NCBI RefSeq assembly: GCF_009857745.1
Contig: NZ_WWEN01000011.1
Span: 1-64,000 of the forward strand
Direction: 5' to 3'
DNA: 64,000 nucleotides
DNA from: Thalassovita mangrovi
GTDB taxonomy: Bacteria > Pseudomonadota > Alphaproteobacteria > Rhodobacterales > Rhodobacteraceae
Shown here: piece by piece, positions 1 through 9,044 of the stretch
How the letters are laid out: each line of letters starts with the position of its first letter
How positions within the stretch are numbered: the first letter of the stretch is position 1
The notes under the pieces: generated by a model
Database searches by the model: none
The model's input: the letters and a program-made list of their open reading frames with translations, nothing else
What the model was told of the DNA's origin: nothing
Made by a program: the position numbers and the translations under genes

Positions 1-359
1 AGCATCGCTCCGTCGTTCCGCTTGGCGTCCCGTCCAGCGCCTCAGCGCCGCCGGTGAAGGGGGTTCTAAGGTTATCCGCACACCTCCGCAAGCGGTTTTT
101 TCTAAAAAAACGAATTTTTGGGCAACACTATTTAAAACCAAACCTTTTCAATAACTTAATCAGCCACAAACCCCTTAACATCTCAACGAAAAAAGCCCTG
201 AACACGCGTCTTCTAGGTGAAACGGCGAGTCAGGGCTTGGAATCGGGGGTGGGAGGGGGAGAATCCGGGGTTCAGCGGGGTGAATCGCCCTGCCCTCCCC
301 GGCAAAGGCCATGGTGCCCGCGGCCCCGTCCTTAAAGACAGGGCCGCAGGCGAAGGTGA
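1..359. other. Intergenic region, no gene recognised
   Basis: This 359-base stretch precedes the universal stress gene, which ends here. Bases 1-60 are GC-rich. Bases about 90-200 are clearly AT-rich, with A and T runs unlike the rest of the window, and 240-300 is G-rich. A 93-codon open frame at 54-335 has no recognisable protein features and no good ribosome site. The AT-rich part could be a promoter or the tail of a gene lying off the left edge; I cannot tell which. Confidence 0.5.
320..347 (-). terminator. Hairpin after the TRAP/usp operon
   Basis: An 11-bp stem (320-330 pairing with 337-347, one G-U) with a 6-base loop sits 13 bases past the stop of the universal stress gene. No clear U-tract follows on the minus strand, so it may be an RNA 3'-end stabiliser or a weak terminator rather than a strong one. 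Confidence 0.45.
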
Positions 360-794
360 TCAGCCGCGCACCACGTAGACCGAAACCGGCGCGTGGCGCA
401 CCACCTTGGCGGCGTTGGTGCCCAGCAGGTAGTCGCGCGCAGAAGGCCGGTGCGATCCGATCACGATCAGGTCGCTGCCCGCCACCTCCGCCGCGTGCAG
501 CACTTCCTGATAGACCTTGCCGGTCGCCACCTCGTGACGGACCTTCGCATCGGCCTCATCGCCCAGCACCTTCTTCACGAAGGCCTTCAGCCGCTCCGAC
601 GTCTCGGCCAGGGCATGCTTGTGATAATCCTTCGGGAAGAAGTCCGGCACCTCGCCCGCCCCGAAACTGGGCACCACGGTGATCACGTCGAGCTGGGCGC
701 CATCCAGCGCGGCCAGCTTGGCCGCCACTTTCAGGACCTCTGCATCGGGTTCGTGCTGGCTCATGTCGACGGCGCAAAGAATACAGGTGCTCAT
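360..794 (-). CDS. Universal stress protein (UspA family)
   Basis: 144 residues, the usual length for a one-domain Usp. The N-terminus has the alternating hydrophobic first strand and Asp (ILCAVDMS). The C-terminal part carries the nucleotide-binding pattern G-S-H-R-x(9)-G-T-N-A-x(3), the ATP-binding G-2x-G-9x-G-(S/T) type. Its start overlaps the stop of the TRAP permease gene by 4 bases (ATGA), so it is translationally coupled to it. Usp proteins linked to TRAP transporters are known (TeaD of Halomonas modulates TeaABC), so a role in tuning the transporter is a reasonable inference. Family call is firm; the regulatory role is inferred from position. Confidence 0.9.
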   Translation of the reverse strand: MSTCILCAVDMSQHEPDAEVLKVAAKLAALDGAQLDVITVVPSFGAGEVPDFFPKDYHKHALAETSERLKAFVKKVLGDEADAKVRHEVATGKVYQEVLHAAEVAGSDLIVIGSHRPSARDYLLGTNAAKVVRHAPVSVYVVRG

Positions 795-3400
795 GCCGGG
801 ATCTCCTGACGGTTGGCGCGGGCGCGTTGAAGGAAGGCGATCAGCCCCAGCAGCAACAGCGCCGGGATGAAGATCAGTTCTTTCGGCATCTGGTCGGCCG
901 GCGCCTTGACGCTGGTTACCTGCACCGGTTCGTCGCCGTAGAAATCGAAGCTCGACAGCGTGTCGAAGAAGGGCGTGCCCGGGAAGGGTTCGTCGAGCTT
1001 CATCACTCCGCCTTCGTCGAAGGCGGCCAATCCCGCCGCCGCCAGACGCGCATCGCCATCGGGCGCGCCGGTGACGGTCAGAACGATGGTGGTCTCCTTC
1101 AGATCGCCGGTGTCGAAATCGGGGCCATTCAGGATCAGCCTGACCTCGTCCCCCTCGGACGCAGCACCCAGAACCTCGGTCAGCTGCGACGGCTGCGAGA
1201 CATGGAAGGGCGGCTGGATCTGATCCATCACCAGGCCGGGACGGAACAGCACCACGGCGATCGCCACCAATGCCACGCTTTCAACGATGGTGTTGCGGGT
1301 GATGAACCATCCCATCGTGCCTGCGGTGAAGATCAATATCGCGATCGAGGCGACGACGAAGACGACGATCCCTTCGATCAGCGTCACGTCGATCAGCAGC
1401 AGATCGGTGTTGAAGATGAAGAAGAAGGGCAGCACCACGGTGCGCAGGCTGTAGAAGAAGGCGGTGAAGCCGGTGCGGATCGCATCGCCCCCCGACACGG
1501 CCGCGGCGGCGAAACTGGCCAATCCGACCGGCGGGGTCACATCGGCCATGATGCCGAAGTAGAACACGAAGAGGTGCACCGCGATCAGCGGCACGATCAG
1601 CCCGGAATTGGCGCCGAGTTCCACCACGACCCCCGCCATCAGCGACGACACCACGATGTAGTTCGCCGTGGTCGGCAGGCCCATGCCCAGAACCAGGCTC
1701 AGCAGCCCCACCATGATCAGCATCATGATCAGGTTGCCGCCCGACAGGAATTCGACCAGATCGGCCATCACCTGCCCGACCCCGGTCAGGGTCACGGTGC
1801 CGACGATGACGCCCGCCGTGGCGGTAGCCAGGCCGATCCCGATCATGTTGCGCGCCCCGTCGATCAGCCCCTGGCCCAGATCGATCACGCCGAAGCGGAA
1901 GGCCCCGGCCATGTCGCCATGGCTGCGCATCATCGCCTTGAGCGGTCTTTGGGTCAGCAGGATCACGAACAGAAGCGCGGTCGCCCAGAAGGCCGACAGG
2001 CCCGGCGATTTCTGCTCGATCATCAGGAAATAGACCAGGACGATGATCGGCAGCAGGTAATAAAGCCCGGATTTGTAGATCTCGGACACCTCGGGCAGTT
2101 CGACCTGTTCGGCGTTGGGATCGTCCGGTTCCAGGTCATCGACCTGCGCCGCCAGCCACAGCAGCGCGACATAGGCCAGCACCACCAGTGCCGACAGGAT
2201 CCACCCTGCCCCTTCGGGCACCAGCGCCACGATCGCCTTGACCGGGAATTGCACGCCGTAACACAGGGCGGCGAAGCCGGCGAAGAACAGGAACATGCCG
2301 AAGATCGTGCGGGCAAGCGAGGTCACCTTGTTGCCGAGCGTCGGCAGGTTCCGCTTCACCGCTTCGAGATGCACGATGTAGACCAGCGCCATGTAGGAAA
2401 TGACGGCGGGCAGGAAGGCGTGGGTGATCACCTCGACATAGGAAATGCCGACATATTCCACCATCAGGAAGGCGGCGGCACCCATCACCGGTGGCATGAT
2501 CTGCCCGTTCACCGATGAGGCGACTTCGACCGCACCGGCCTTTTCGCTGCTGAATCCCACCCGCTTCATCAGCGGGATGGTGAAGGTACCGGTGGTGACC
2601 ACGTTGGCGATGGACGAGCCCGAAATCAGCCCGGTCGCGGCTGATCCGACGACGGCGGCCTTGGCCGGGCCGCCGCGCAGGTGGCCAAGCGCGCCGAAAG
2701 CCATCTTGATGAAGTAATTCCCCGCGCCCGCCTTTTCCAACAGCGCGCCGAACAGCACGAAGAGGAAGACGAACTTGGTCGATACGCCCAAAGCGATGCC
2801 GAACACCCCTTCGGAGGTGATCCACATGTGGCTCATCGCCTTTTTCAGGCTGGCGCCCTTCCAGCGGATCACTTCGGGGATCCATTCGGACGACCCGAAG
2901 AACACGTAAGCCAGGAAAATCGTGGCGATGATCGCCATCGCCGGGCCAAGCGCCCGGCGCGCCGCTTCGAACAGCAGGATCAGCCCCAGCAACGCGAACC
3001 ATTTGTCCACGTCATCGGCCAAGCCGCCCGAGTCGACGATCTTCTGGTAAAACACATAACCGTAAAGCGCGATGAAGGCCGCGACAGCGGCCATCACCCA
3101 ATCCTGCACCGGGATGTAACGGCGCGGACTGGTCGACAGCGCCGGATAGGCGAGGAAGGCCAGGAAGACCGCGAAGGCCAGGTGGATCTGGCGCGAATTG
3201 TTGATGATGTCGCCGGGCAGGATCACATTCGCCAGCGGCGAGGCAAGCACCACCTGGAACAGCGACCAAAGCAGCGCCACCGCAGCTAGGAACGTGGCAA
3301 CCGCCCCCGTGGGCGAACGCCCGCCGGCATCCGAGGCCGCGACGAGTTCTTGAAGTTCCGCTTCGCTGAGCTGACGGCCCGCGCTTTCGGATTTGGCCAT
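791..3400 (-). CDS. TRAP transporter fused permease, TAXI family
   Basis: About 869 residues, almost entirely hydrophobic: a small 4-TM (DctQ-like) unit fused to a large DctM-like unit, as in TAXI-type TRAP permeases. Conserved DctM features are visible, such as the G-S-x-x-A-N-V-x-T-T-G-T-F-T-I-P-L-M block, the Gln-Ile-Met-P-P-V-M-G-A-A-A-F block, and a repeated G-M-G-L-P-T-T-A-N-Y motif. The ATG at 3400 is preferred over an in-frame one 18 bases upstream because an AGGGGG ribosome site lies 7 bases before it. The protein imports an organic substrate with a sodium or proton gradient. A strong stem-loop separates it from the binding-protein gene. Substrate unknown; the adjoining aromatic-acid and aminotransferase genes are the only hints. 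Confidence 0.93.
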   Translation of the reverse strand: MAKSESAGRQLSEAELQELVAASDAGGRSPTGAVATFLAAVALLWSLFQVVLASPLANVILPGDIINNSRQIHLAFAVFLAFLAYPALSTSPRRYIPVQDWVMAAVAAFIALYGYVFYQKIVDSGGLADDVDKWFALLGLILLFEAARRALGPAMAIIATIFLAYVFFGSSEWIPEVIRWKGASLKKAMSHMWITSEGVFGIALGVSTKFVFLFVLFGALLEKAGAGNYFIKMAFGALGHLRGGPAKAAVVGSAATGLISGSSIANVVTTGTFTIPLMKRVGFSSEKAGAVEVASSVNGQIMPPVMGAAAFLMVEYVGISYVEVITHAFLPAVISYMALVYIVHLEAVKRNLPTLGNKVTSLARTIFGMFLFFAGFAALCYGVQFPVKAIVALVPEGAGWILSALVVLAYVALLWLAAQVDDLEPDDPNAEQVELPEVSEIYKSGLYYLLPIIVLVYFLMIEQKSPGLSAFWATALLFVILLTQRPLKAMMRSHGDMAGAFRFGVIDLGQGLIDGARNMIGIGLATATAGVIVGTVTLTGVGQVMADLVEFLSGGNLIMMLIMVGLLSLVLGMGLPTTANYIVVSSLMAGVVVELGANSGLIVPLIAVHLFVFYFGIMADVTPPVGLASFAAAAVSGGDAIRTGFTAFFYSLRTVVLPFFFIFNTDLLLIDVTLIEGIVVFVVASIAILIFTAGTMGWFITRNTIVESVALVAIAVVLFRPGLVMDQIQPPFHVSQPSQLTEVLGAASEGDEVRLILNGPDFDTGDLKETTIVLTVTGAPDGDARLAAAGLAAFDEGGVMKLDEPFPGTPFFDTLSSFDFYGDEPVQVTSVKAPADQMPKELIFIPALLLLGLIAFLQRARANRQEIPA

Positions 3401-3478
3401 GACATGTCCCCCTGTCACCCGCGGCTATGTATGGCTGCCGCTTCTGGCATGATCGTACTGAATGGTTTTTAAAACAAC

Positions 3479-3508
3479 ACCGGCGGCCAGATCGTTCTGG
3501 CCGCCGGT
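3479..3508 (-). promoter_or_regulatory. Intercistronic stem-loop between TAXI and permease genes
   Basis: A perfect 12-bp GC-rich stem (3479-3490 with 3497-3508) and a 6-base loop lie just after the binding-protein stop. On the minus strand a T-rich tract (TGTTGTTTT) follows. Such hairpins between binding-protein and permease genes commonly protect the upstream RNA and terminate part of the transcripts, giving excess binding protein over permease. The effect here is inferred. Confidence 0.65.
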
Positions 3509-3528
3509 CAAGGGCGTGAGCGGATCGC

Positions 3529-4500
3529 TTATTCGATCCAGCCCTGTTCCTTGTAGTACTTGGCGGCACCGGCATGCAGCGGCGCCGACAAGCCAGCGGT
3601 TGCCATTTCCTTGGGATCAAGGTTGGCGAAGGCCGGGTGCAGCTTCTTGAAGTCGTCGAAGTTTTCGAACACCGACTTCACCACGGTATAGACCGCTTCT
3701 TCCGACACCGCGGTCGAGGTCACGAAGGTCGCGCCGACGCCGAAGGTTTTCACATCATCGGGGTTGCCGCGATACATGCCGCCGGGGATGACTGCGGTAC
3801 GGTAGAACGAATTTTCCTCAACCAGCTTGTCCACCGCCGGGCCGTTGACCGACACCAGCACGGAATCGCAGGCGGTGGTGGCTTCCTGGATGGACCCGGA
3901 CGGGTGGCCGACGGTGTAGACCATCGCGTCGATCTGGTTGTCGCACAGCGCCGCCGACTGTTCGGCTGCCTTCAGCTCGGTCGCCAGGGCGAAATCGTCG
4001 GTGGTCCAGCCCTTGGCTTCCAGCAGCACTTCCATGGTGCCGCGCTGGCCCGATCCCGGGTTGCCGATATTGACGCGCTTGCCCTTCAGGTCGTCGAAAG
4101 TGGTGACGCCGGCATCGGCGCGGGCCACGACGGTGAAGGGTTCGGGATGGACCGAGAACACCGCGCGCAGCTCGGTGAACGGGCCCTGGTCTGCGAATTT
4201 CGAGGTGCCGTTATAGGCATGGTACTGCCAGTCCGACTGCGCCACGCCGAATTCCAGCTCGCCTTCGCGGATGGTGTTGATGTTGTAGACCGAACCGCCG
4301 GTCGATTCGACCGAACAGCGGATGCCGTGTTCCTTGCGCCCCTTGTTGACCAGACGGCAGATCGCGCCGCCGGTCGGGTAATAAACTCCGGTCACGCCGC
4401 CGGTGCCGATGGTGATGAATTCCTCGGCGCTGGCCAGCGGTGCGGCCATGACGGAGGCGGCCAGAACCGCGCCGCCCAGTTTCAATTTGTTGAACATCAT
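3529..4500 (-). CDS. TAXI family TRAP transporter solute-binding protein
   Basis: 323 residues with an N-terminal signal peptide (charged MMFNKLK, hydrophobic stretch, likely cleavage after A-S-A before EEF near residue 25). The mature start [20 protein letters not shown] is the hallmark TAXI motif. Two adjacent ATGs (4500, 4497) follow an AGGGAG site; I give the first. It is a periplasmic ligand-binding protein that delivers substrate to the fused permease encoded downstream. It lies 30 bases after the RpiR regulator gene on the same strand, so the four genes rpiR-taxI-permease-usp may share a transcript. Ligand not deducible; characterised TAXI proteins bind glutamate or glutamine-like acids. 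Confidence 0.93.
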   Translation of the reverse strand: MMFNKLKLGGAVLAASVMAAPLASAEEFITIGTGGVTGVYYPTGGAICRLVNKGRKEHGIRCSVESTGGSVYNINTIREGELEFGVAQSDWQYHAYNGTSKFADQGPFTELRAVFSVHPEPFTVVARADAGVTTFDDLKGKRVNIGNPGSGQRGTMEVLLEAKGWTTDDFALATELKAAEQSAALCDNQIDAMVYTVGHPSGSIQEATTACDSVLVSVNGPAVDKLVEENSFYRTAVIPGGMYRGNPDDVKTFGVGATFVTSTAVSEEAVYTVVKSVFENFDDFKKLHPAFANLDPKEMATAGLSAPLHAGAAKYYKEQGWIE

Positions 4501-4530
4501 TAATCTCCCTGATTGATGTTACGGGTTAAC

Positions 4531-5397
4531 TCACTCGGACCAGAATTCCCCCAGTCCGCTGTTGCGGGTTTCGACGTCGCGAATCCGCAGGCTGGTGCCC
4601 TTCGGGTCGCAGGCCACCAGCATCGCCATCAGGCTTTCGAGCAAAGCCAGGGTGGCGGTATAGGATGAAAAGAATTGCGGGCTTTCCGACGGCACGATGA
4701 AGGGCACGTCGGCATATTTCAGCGCCGGGCAGGAATGGCTGTCGGTGATGATGATCGTGGTCGCGCCCAAGTCCTGCGCCATCTGCGCGGCGATGATTGC
4801 GCGGCGGGCATAGGGCGACTTGGTCACGATGAACAGCACGTCCTTGTCGTTCATCACCGACAGCGCCGACCCCAATGATGCCCCCATGCGCCCGGCCAAT
4901 GTCCAGTTCGAGGTGCAGTAATTGGCCAGATAGGCCAGGTATTCGACGATGCCGGTCGACCCGAAGGCGCCGAAAAGCACCACGTTGCGCGCCCGGGCCA
5001 GCGCCTCGACCGCGCGGGTCAACTTGTCCTCGGTCACCTGCGCCTGCAGGGTGGCGATATTGGCGATGCAGGCCTCGGTCTGGCGCTGGAACACCGATTT
5101 GCCGGTGCCGCCGTCATCGCCCAGCCGTTCGGCCTTTTCCGAAAAGCTCGGCACGTGCTGGCCGACCGCTTCGCGGCACAGCTCGCGCATCTCCTCGTAA
5201 GTGTCGAACCCAAGCGCCCGGGCCAGCCGCGAATAGGTCGCCGGCGACAGCCCGCTGCCCGACGATACCGCACGCAAAGAACGCGACGCCACATCCATCG
5301 GATTGGCCGCCACGTAATCGGCAGCCTTCTGCAGCTGCCCGCTCAAGTCGCTGTAACGCGCCGCGATCCTGTCCTCGATCGACGAAAGCTCCGTCAC
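4531..5397 (-). CDS. MurR/RpiR family transcriptional regulator
   Basis: 288 residues from a GTG start at 5397, chosen because GGGAGGG lies 5-6 bases upstream; an ATG 33 bases earlier (5430) would add an atypical tail. Residues about 1-80 form the RpiR helix-turn-helix (SGLSPATYSRLARALGF). Residues about 120-260 form a SIS sugar-isomerase fold (VVLFGAFGSTGIVEYLAYL and the FIVTKSPYARRAI segment). RpiR proteins bind phosphosugars or small acids. It sits between the TRAP genes it precedes and the aminotransferase on the other strand, with a 16-bp palindrome in the divergent promoter, so it probably controls both and itself. Confidence 0.9.
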   Translation of the reverse strand: MTELSSIEDRIAARYSDLSGQLQKAADYVAANPMDVASRSLRAVSSGSGLSPATYSRLARALGFDTYEEMRELCREAVGQHVPSFSEKAERLGDDGGTGKSVFQRQTEACIANIATLQAQVTEDKLTRAVEALARARNVVLFGAFGSTGIVEYLAYLANYCTSNWTLAGRMGASLGSALSVMNDKDVLFIVTKSPYARRAIIAAQMAQDLGATTIIITDSHSCPALKYADVPFIVPSESPQFFSSYTATLALLESLMAMLVACDPKGTSLRIRDVETRNSGLGEFWSE

Positions 5398-5453
5398 GAA
5401 TCCCTCCCTGTTACAGGAGTCATCTTTCATTTGTATTTTTTCTTGTCAATGAT

Positions 5454-5469
5454 TGAAACATATGTTTCA
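5454..5469. promoter_or_regulatory. 16-bp palindrome, candidate RpiR operator
   Basis: A perfect palindrome, TGAAACATATGTTTCA, lies between the divergent starts of the RpiR regulator (5397) and the aminotransferase (5549), in a local AT-rich patch. RpiR regulators commonly bind palindromes with GAAA/TTTC-type arms. Assignment to this regulator rests on position. Confidence 0.6.
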
Positions 5470-5548
5470 TGAATAGCGTTTCGGCGCCCGCGGATGGGGT
5501 CGAATCGCGATGCAGGCTGCTGCAGGCACAGGTTTAAGGACGACACCG

Positions 5549-6883
5549 ATGTCCCATGTCTTTCCCCGCCACACCAAATCCATTCCCCCCCGCGCCACCC
5601 GTGGCGACGGCTGTTATCTGATCGACGAGACCGGAAAACGATATTTCGACGGATCGGGGGGCGCGGCAGTATCCTGCCTCGGTCATTCCGACCCCGACGT
5701 GATCGCCGCGCTGCAGGACCAGGCGGGCAAGCTGGCCTTCGCCCATACCGGCTTCTTCACCTCCGAACCGGCCGAGGATCTGGCCGATCTTCTGATCGAA
5801 CACGCGCCCGGCGCGCTGGACCGGGTCTATTTCGTCTCCGGCGGGTCCGAGGCGATGGAATCGGCTCTGAAACTGGCGCGGCAGTATTACCTGGAAATCG
5901 GCGAACCGCAGCGCCGCCACGTGATCGCGCGGCGGCAAAGCTATCACGGCAACACGCTGGGCGTGCTGGCGGTGGGCGGCAACATGTGGCGGCGCGAACC
6001 GTTTTCGCCGCTGCTGATGGATGTCAGCCACATTTCCCCCTGCTACGAATATCGCGGCCGGGCCGAGGGCGAGAGCGCCTTCGATTACGGCCAGCGGGTG
6101 GCGAATGAGCTGGAGGCGGAAATCCTGCGGCTGGGGCCGGACAGCGTGATGGCCTTCGTCGCCGAACCGGTCGTCGGCGCCACCGCCGGTGCCGTGCCGC
6201 CGGTCGAGGGCTATTTCAAACGCGTCCGCGAGATTTGCGATCAATACGGCGTGCTGCTGATCCTTGATGAGGTGATGTGCGGCATGGGTCGGACCGGCAC
6301 CCTGTTCGCCTGCGAACAGGACGGGATCGCCCCCGACATCACCGCCATCGCCAAGGGTCTGGGCGCGGGATACCAACCGATCGGCGCGATGCTGTGCACC
6401 GACAAGATCTATAGCGCGATCGAAAACGGATCGGGCTTCTTCCAGCACGGTCACACCTATATCGGCCACCCGGTGGCCGCCGCCGCCGCCCATGCGGTGG
6501 TGACCAAGCTGACGGGCGGCGGGATGGCCGCGCGGGCGATGGACATGGGCGGCCGGCTGCAAGCGGCGCTGGAGGACCGGTTCGGCCAGCACCCCCATAT
6601 CGGCGACATCCGCGGCCGCGGGTTGTTCCGCGGGCTGGAACTGGTGCAGAACCGCGAAACCAAGGCGCCGTTCGCGCCCGAACTGAAGCTGCACGCCAAT
6701 GTCAAGGCGGCGGCGTTCCAGGCCGGGCTGATCTGTTACCCGATGGGCGGCACCGTCGACGGCATCCAGGGCGATCACGTGCTGCTGGCCCCGCCCTTCA
6801 TCCTGAGCGACAACCAGATCGGCGAAGTGGTGGATAAACTGTCCGGCGCCATCGACACGGTGCTGGCAGGCGTTCCGGCGTAA
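5549..6883 (+). CDS. Class III PLP-dependent aminotransferase
   Basis: 444 residues from the ATG at 5549; an in-frame ATG at 5510 would add a non-conserved 13-residue tail. Fold-type I features are present: G-G-S-E-A-x-E-S-A-L-K-L-A-R, R-x-S-Y-H-G-N-T, L-D-E-V-M-C-G-M-G-R-T-G (PLP-ring Asp), and the catalytic Lys at about residue 269 in IAKGLGAGYQP. Members transfer an omega- or alpha-amino group to a keto acid. The divergent arrangement with the RpiR regulator and TRAP genes suggests that it acts on an imported amino compound. The gene is followed at once by an array of palindromes. Substrate cannot be read from sequence. Confidence 0.88.
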   Translation: MSHVFPRHTKSIPPRATRGDGCYLIDETGKRYFDGSGGAAVSCLGHSDPDVIAALQDQAGKLAFAHTGFFTSEPAEDLADLLIEHAPGALDRVYFVSGGSEAMESALKLARQYYLEIGEPQRRHVIARRQSYHGNTLGVLAVGGNMWRREPFSPLLMDVSHISPCYEYRGRAEGESAFDYGQRVANELEAEILRLGPDSVMAFVAEPVVGATAGAVPPVEGYFKRVREICDQYGVLLILDEVMCGMGRTGTLFACEQDGIAPDITAIAKGLGAGYQPIGAMLCTDKIYSAIENGSGFFQHGHTYIGHPVAAAAAHAVVTKLTGGGMAARAMDMGGRLQAALEDRFGQHPHIGDIRGRGLFRGLELVQNRETKAPFAPELKLHANVKAAAFQAGLICYPMGGTVDGIQGDHVLLAPPFILSDNQIGEVVDKLSGAIDTVLAGVPA

Positions 6884-6975
6884 CAAGGCGTTTCGAAACG
6901 CCTTGGAAAGCGCCTTCGAAGGCGCTTTCCACGCGATTGTTCAAATCGCGTGCAAGCCCGTTCGAACGGGCTTGC
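6884..6975. repeat. Four back-to-back palindromes, bidirectional terminator array
   Basis: Four hairpin-forming palindromes fill the whole gap between two convergent genes: 6884-6905 (22 nt, perfect), 6905-6930 (26 nt, perfect), 6930-6952 (9-bp arms, 5-base loop) and 6952-6975 (24 nt, perfect). Three are centred on TTCGAA and the other on TTCA. The array starts one base after the aminotransferase stop. TGCTTTT follows the last one on the plus strand, so at least that one should terminate transcription. Confidence 0.85.
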
Positions 6976-6981
6976 TGCTTT

Positions 6982-7938
6982 TCAGCCTTTCACCGGCGGC
7001 GTGCCGTGGGTGTGGAAGCTCTCGATGGTCTTCAACCCCCAGGCCTGACCCTTCTTGCGGTCGGCCTCGGTCCATTTCACCGGCTGCCAGTCGGGATCGA
7101 GGATCAGCCGCGCCCCGGCATTGGCCAGTTCCACCCGGTTGCCCGCAGGTTCCCAGACATACAGGAAGAAGGTGTTCTGGATCGCGTGCTTGTGCGGCCC
7201 GGTTTCGATATGCACCCCGTTTTCCAGGAAGATATCGGCGGCGCGCAGGATGTCCTCGCGCTGATCGCTGGCATAGGTGACATGATGCAGCCGCGCATTG
7301 CCGCCGCCATGTTCCTCGGTGCAGGCCAGGTCGTAGGTCTTGTTGTTCACCGTGAACCAGCAACCGCCCAGGCGGCCGTTATCCAGTTCGATATATTCGG
7401 TGACGCGGCTGCCCAGGCAGGTCTGCATGAATTCCTTGAACAGGGTCACGTCCTCGGACAGCAGGTTCAGGTGATCCAGCCGGCGCGGGCAGGCGCCGGT
7501 GGCGTGGAACCTGCTGGCGTTGTTCTTCAGCGCCGGCTTGTCGGCCTCGCCGTGCTGGTACTTGTTGGTGTCCCAGTAAAGCTCGAACACATGGCCGAAC
7601 GGGTCTTCGAACCGGTAGGCGCGGCCATGCCCCAGATCGCCCTCGACCCAGCCGAGGCTCTTGAATTTCGACGCCTCGATCGCCGCCACCCGGCGTTCCA
7701 ACGCCTCGGGCGAGGACACGCGGTAACCGATATGCCCCACCCCCGTGGTATCGCTCCGGGTCAGTTTCAGGCTGTGGAATTCGTAATCATCCCAGGCCCG
7801 CAGATAGGCGCTGTTTTCGTCCTGCCCGGAAACGGTCAGGCCGAAAATGCGGGTGAAGAAATCCAGGCTTTCCTCGAACTTGTCGGTGTACATCTCGACA
7901 TGGCCCAGATGCGCCACATCGAAGCAAGGTTCGGTCAT
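6982..7938 (-). CDS. Type I extradiol ring-cleavage dioxygenase (VOC family)
   Basis: 318 residues with two vicinal-oxygen-chelate modules (about 8-125 and 152-275), as in catechol 2,3-dioxygenases. The C-terminal module has the expected Fe ligands: His156 (RRLDHLNLL), His218/219 (RLHHVTYA) and Glu270 (EPAGNRVEL). A conserved active-site Tyr260 and His249/251 also match that class. It opens a catecholic ring next to the diol. It is the last gene of a minus-strand set with oxalomesaconate tautomerase, aldolase and hydratase, 31 bases after the tautomerase gene. Known gallate and protocatechuate 4,5-dioxygenases belong to the unrelated type II class, so its substrate is an open question. Confidence 0.88.
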   Translation of the reverse strand: MTEPCFDVAHLGHVEMYTDKFEESLDFFTRIFGLTVSGQDENSAYLRAWDDYEFHSLKLTRSDTTGVGHIGYRVSSPEALERRVAAIEASKFKSLGWVEGDLGHGRAYRFEDPFGHVFELYWDTNKYQHGEADKPALKNNASRFHATGACPRRLDHLNLLSEDVTLFKEFMQTCLGSRVTEYIELDNGRLGGCWFTVNNKTYDLACTEEHGGGNARLHHVTYASDQREDILRAADIFLENGVHIETGPHKHAIQNTFFLYVWEPAGNRVELANAGARLILDPDWQPVKWTEADRKKGQAWGLKTIESFHTHGTPPVKG

Positions 7939-7969
7939 TTCTGCTCTCCCTTATCGCCGGTTTTCCGGC

Positions 7970-9028
7970 TCATTCCGTAAAGGCCACGCCGTCCATCAGC
8001 TTGCGCGCGGTGCGCAGGATCGCGGCGCTGTCCACCGTGCCGTCCGCCCCCAGATTGGCGACCACCGTCATTTCGCCGGTGGGATGTTCCACCGACAGAT
8101 CCCGGGTCGCGCCGGTCCCCGTCTGCGCCAGCGCATGGGCGGGCGCGCCGTCCAGCAGGCAGGCGGTTGCGACGCTGACCGCGCCCAGAACTCCGATCGT
8201 CTTGTGGCAGCGATGCGGGATGAAGGTGCGGGTGCCGATGGCGCCGCCCTGACGCGGCGCGCTGACCATGGTCATCTTGGGCACCGATTTTTCCGTGACG
8301 TCGCCCAGGTTCATCATCGGCCCGCAGGCCAGCCGGATCTTTTCCAGCTTGGCGCGCAGTTCCGCGTTGGCTTCCAGTTCCTCGGGCGTCTCGGTGCCTG
8401 CGATCCCCATGTCGGCGGCACGCATCACCACGCAGGGCATGCCGTTGTCGATCATGGTCAGTTCGATCCCTTCGACCACGTCGCAGACATTGCCGGTGGG
8501 CAGCAAAGCGCCGCAGCTCGACCCGGCGGTGTCCTTGAATTCGATCGGCACCGGGGCCGATGTGCCGGGCACGCCATCGATGCGCGCCTCGCCCTGATAG
8601 CTCACCTGCCCGCCCGGGGTCTGCACCTGCGCCACGGCGACCTGGCCGGTGTTTTCCATATAGATGGTGACCGGGGTCACGCCGTCCTTCGCCGCGACCA
8701 GCCCACGCTCGATGGCGAAGGGCCCGACACCGGCAAGGATATTGCCGCAATTCTGCGCGTCGGTGACGATGGGCTGATCGACGAAGACCTGCAGGAACAG
8801 GTAATCGACATCGACGCCGTCACGATCCGACTTGCGCACCACCGCGACCTTTGAGGTCAGCGGATCGGCCCCGCCCATGCCGTCGATCTGGCGCGGATCG
8901 GGCGACCCCATGATCCGCAGCAGCGCCGCGTCGCGCTCACCGGTATCGGTGGGCAGGTCGGATGCCAGGAAATAGCCCCCCTTAGAGGTGCCCCCGCGCA
9001 TCCACATCACCGGGATTCCGTTGCTCAT
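7970..9028 (-). CDS. galD: PrpF-superfamily isomerase, likely 4-oxalomesaconate tautomerase
   Basis: 352 residues. The N-terminal MWMRGGTSKGGYF motif is diagnostic of the PrpF/FldA isomerase fold, with its duplicated barrel-like domains. Because it sits beside an oxalomesaconate hydratase-like and a CHA aldolase-like gene, the best fit is the keto-enol tautomerase GalD of gallate degradation rather than PrpF of the methylcitrate cycle; no prpC/prpD is near. It lies 93 bases after the aldolase gene, and that gap holds three hairpins. The symbol is by analogy with Pseudomonas putida. Confidence 0.8.
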   Translation of the reverse strand: MSNGIPVMWMRGGTSKGGYFLASDLPTDTGERDAALLRIMGSPDPRQIDGMGGADPLTSKVAVVRKSDRDGVDVDYLFLQVFVDQPIVTDAQNCGNILAGVGPFAIERGLVAAKDGVTPVTIYMENTGQVAVAQVQTPGGQVSYQGEARIDGVPGTSAPVPIEFKDTAGSSCGALLPTGNVCDVVEGIELTMIDNGMPCVVMRAADMGIAGTETPEELEANAELRAKLEKIRLACGPMMNLGDVTEKSVPKMTMVSAPRQGGAIGTRTFIPHRCHKTIGVLGAVSVATACLLDGAPAHALAQTGTGATRDLSVEHPTGEMTVVANLGADGTVDSAAILRTARKLMDGVAFTE

Positions 9029-9044
9029 GATTTTCCCCCGCTGT

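Noticed and set aside
54-335. 93-codon open frame near the left edge
   Set aside because: No ribosome site, composition switches from AT-rich to G-rich, and no family features.
827-2518. 563-codon open frame antisense to the TRAP permease
   Set aside because: The translation is Gln/His/Arg/Asp-rich, as expected from the complement of hydrophobic codons.
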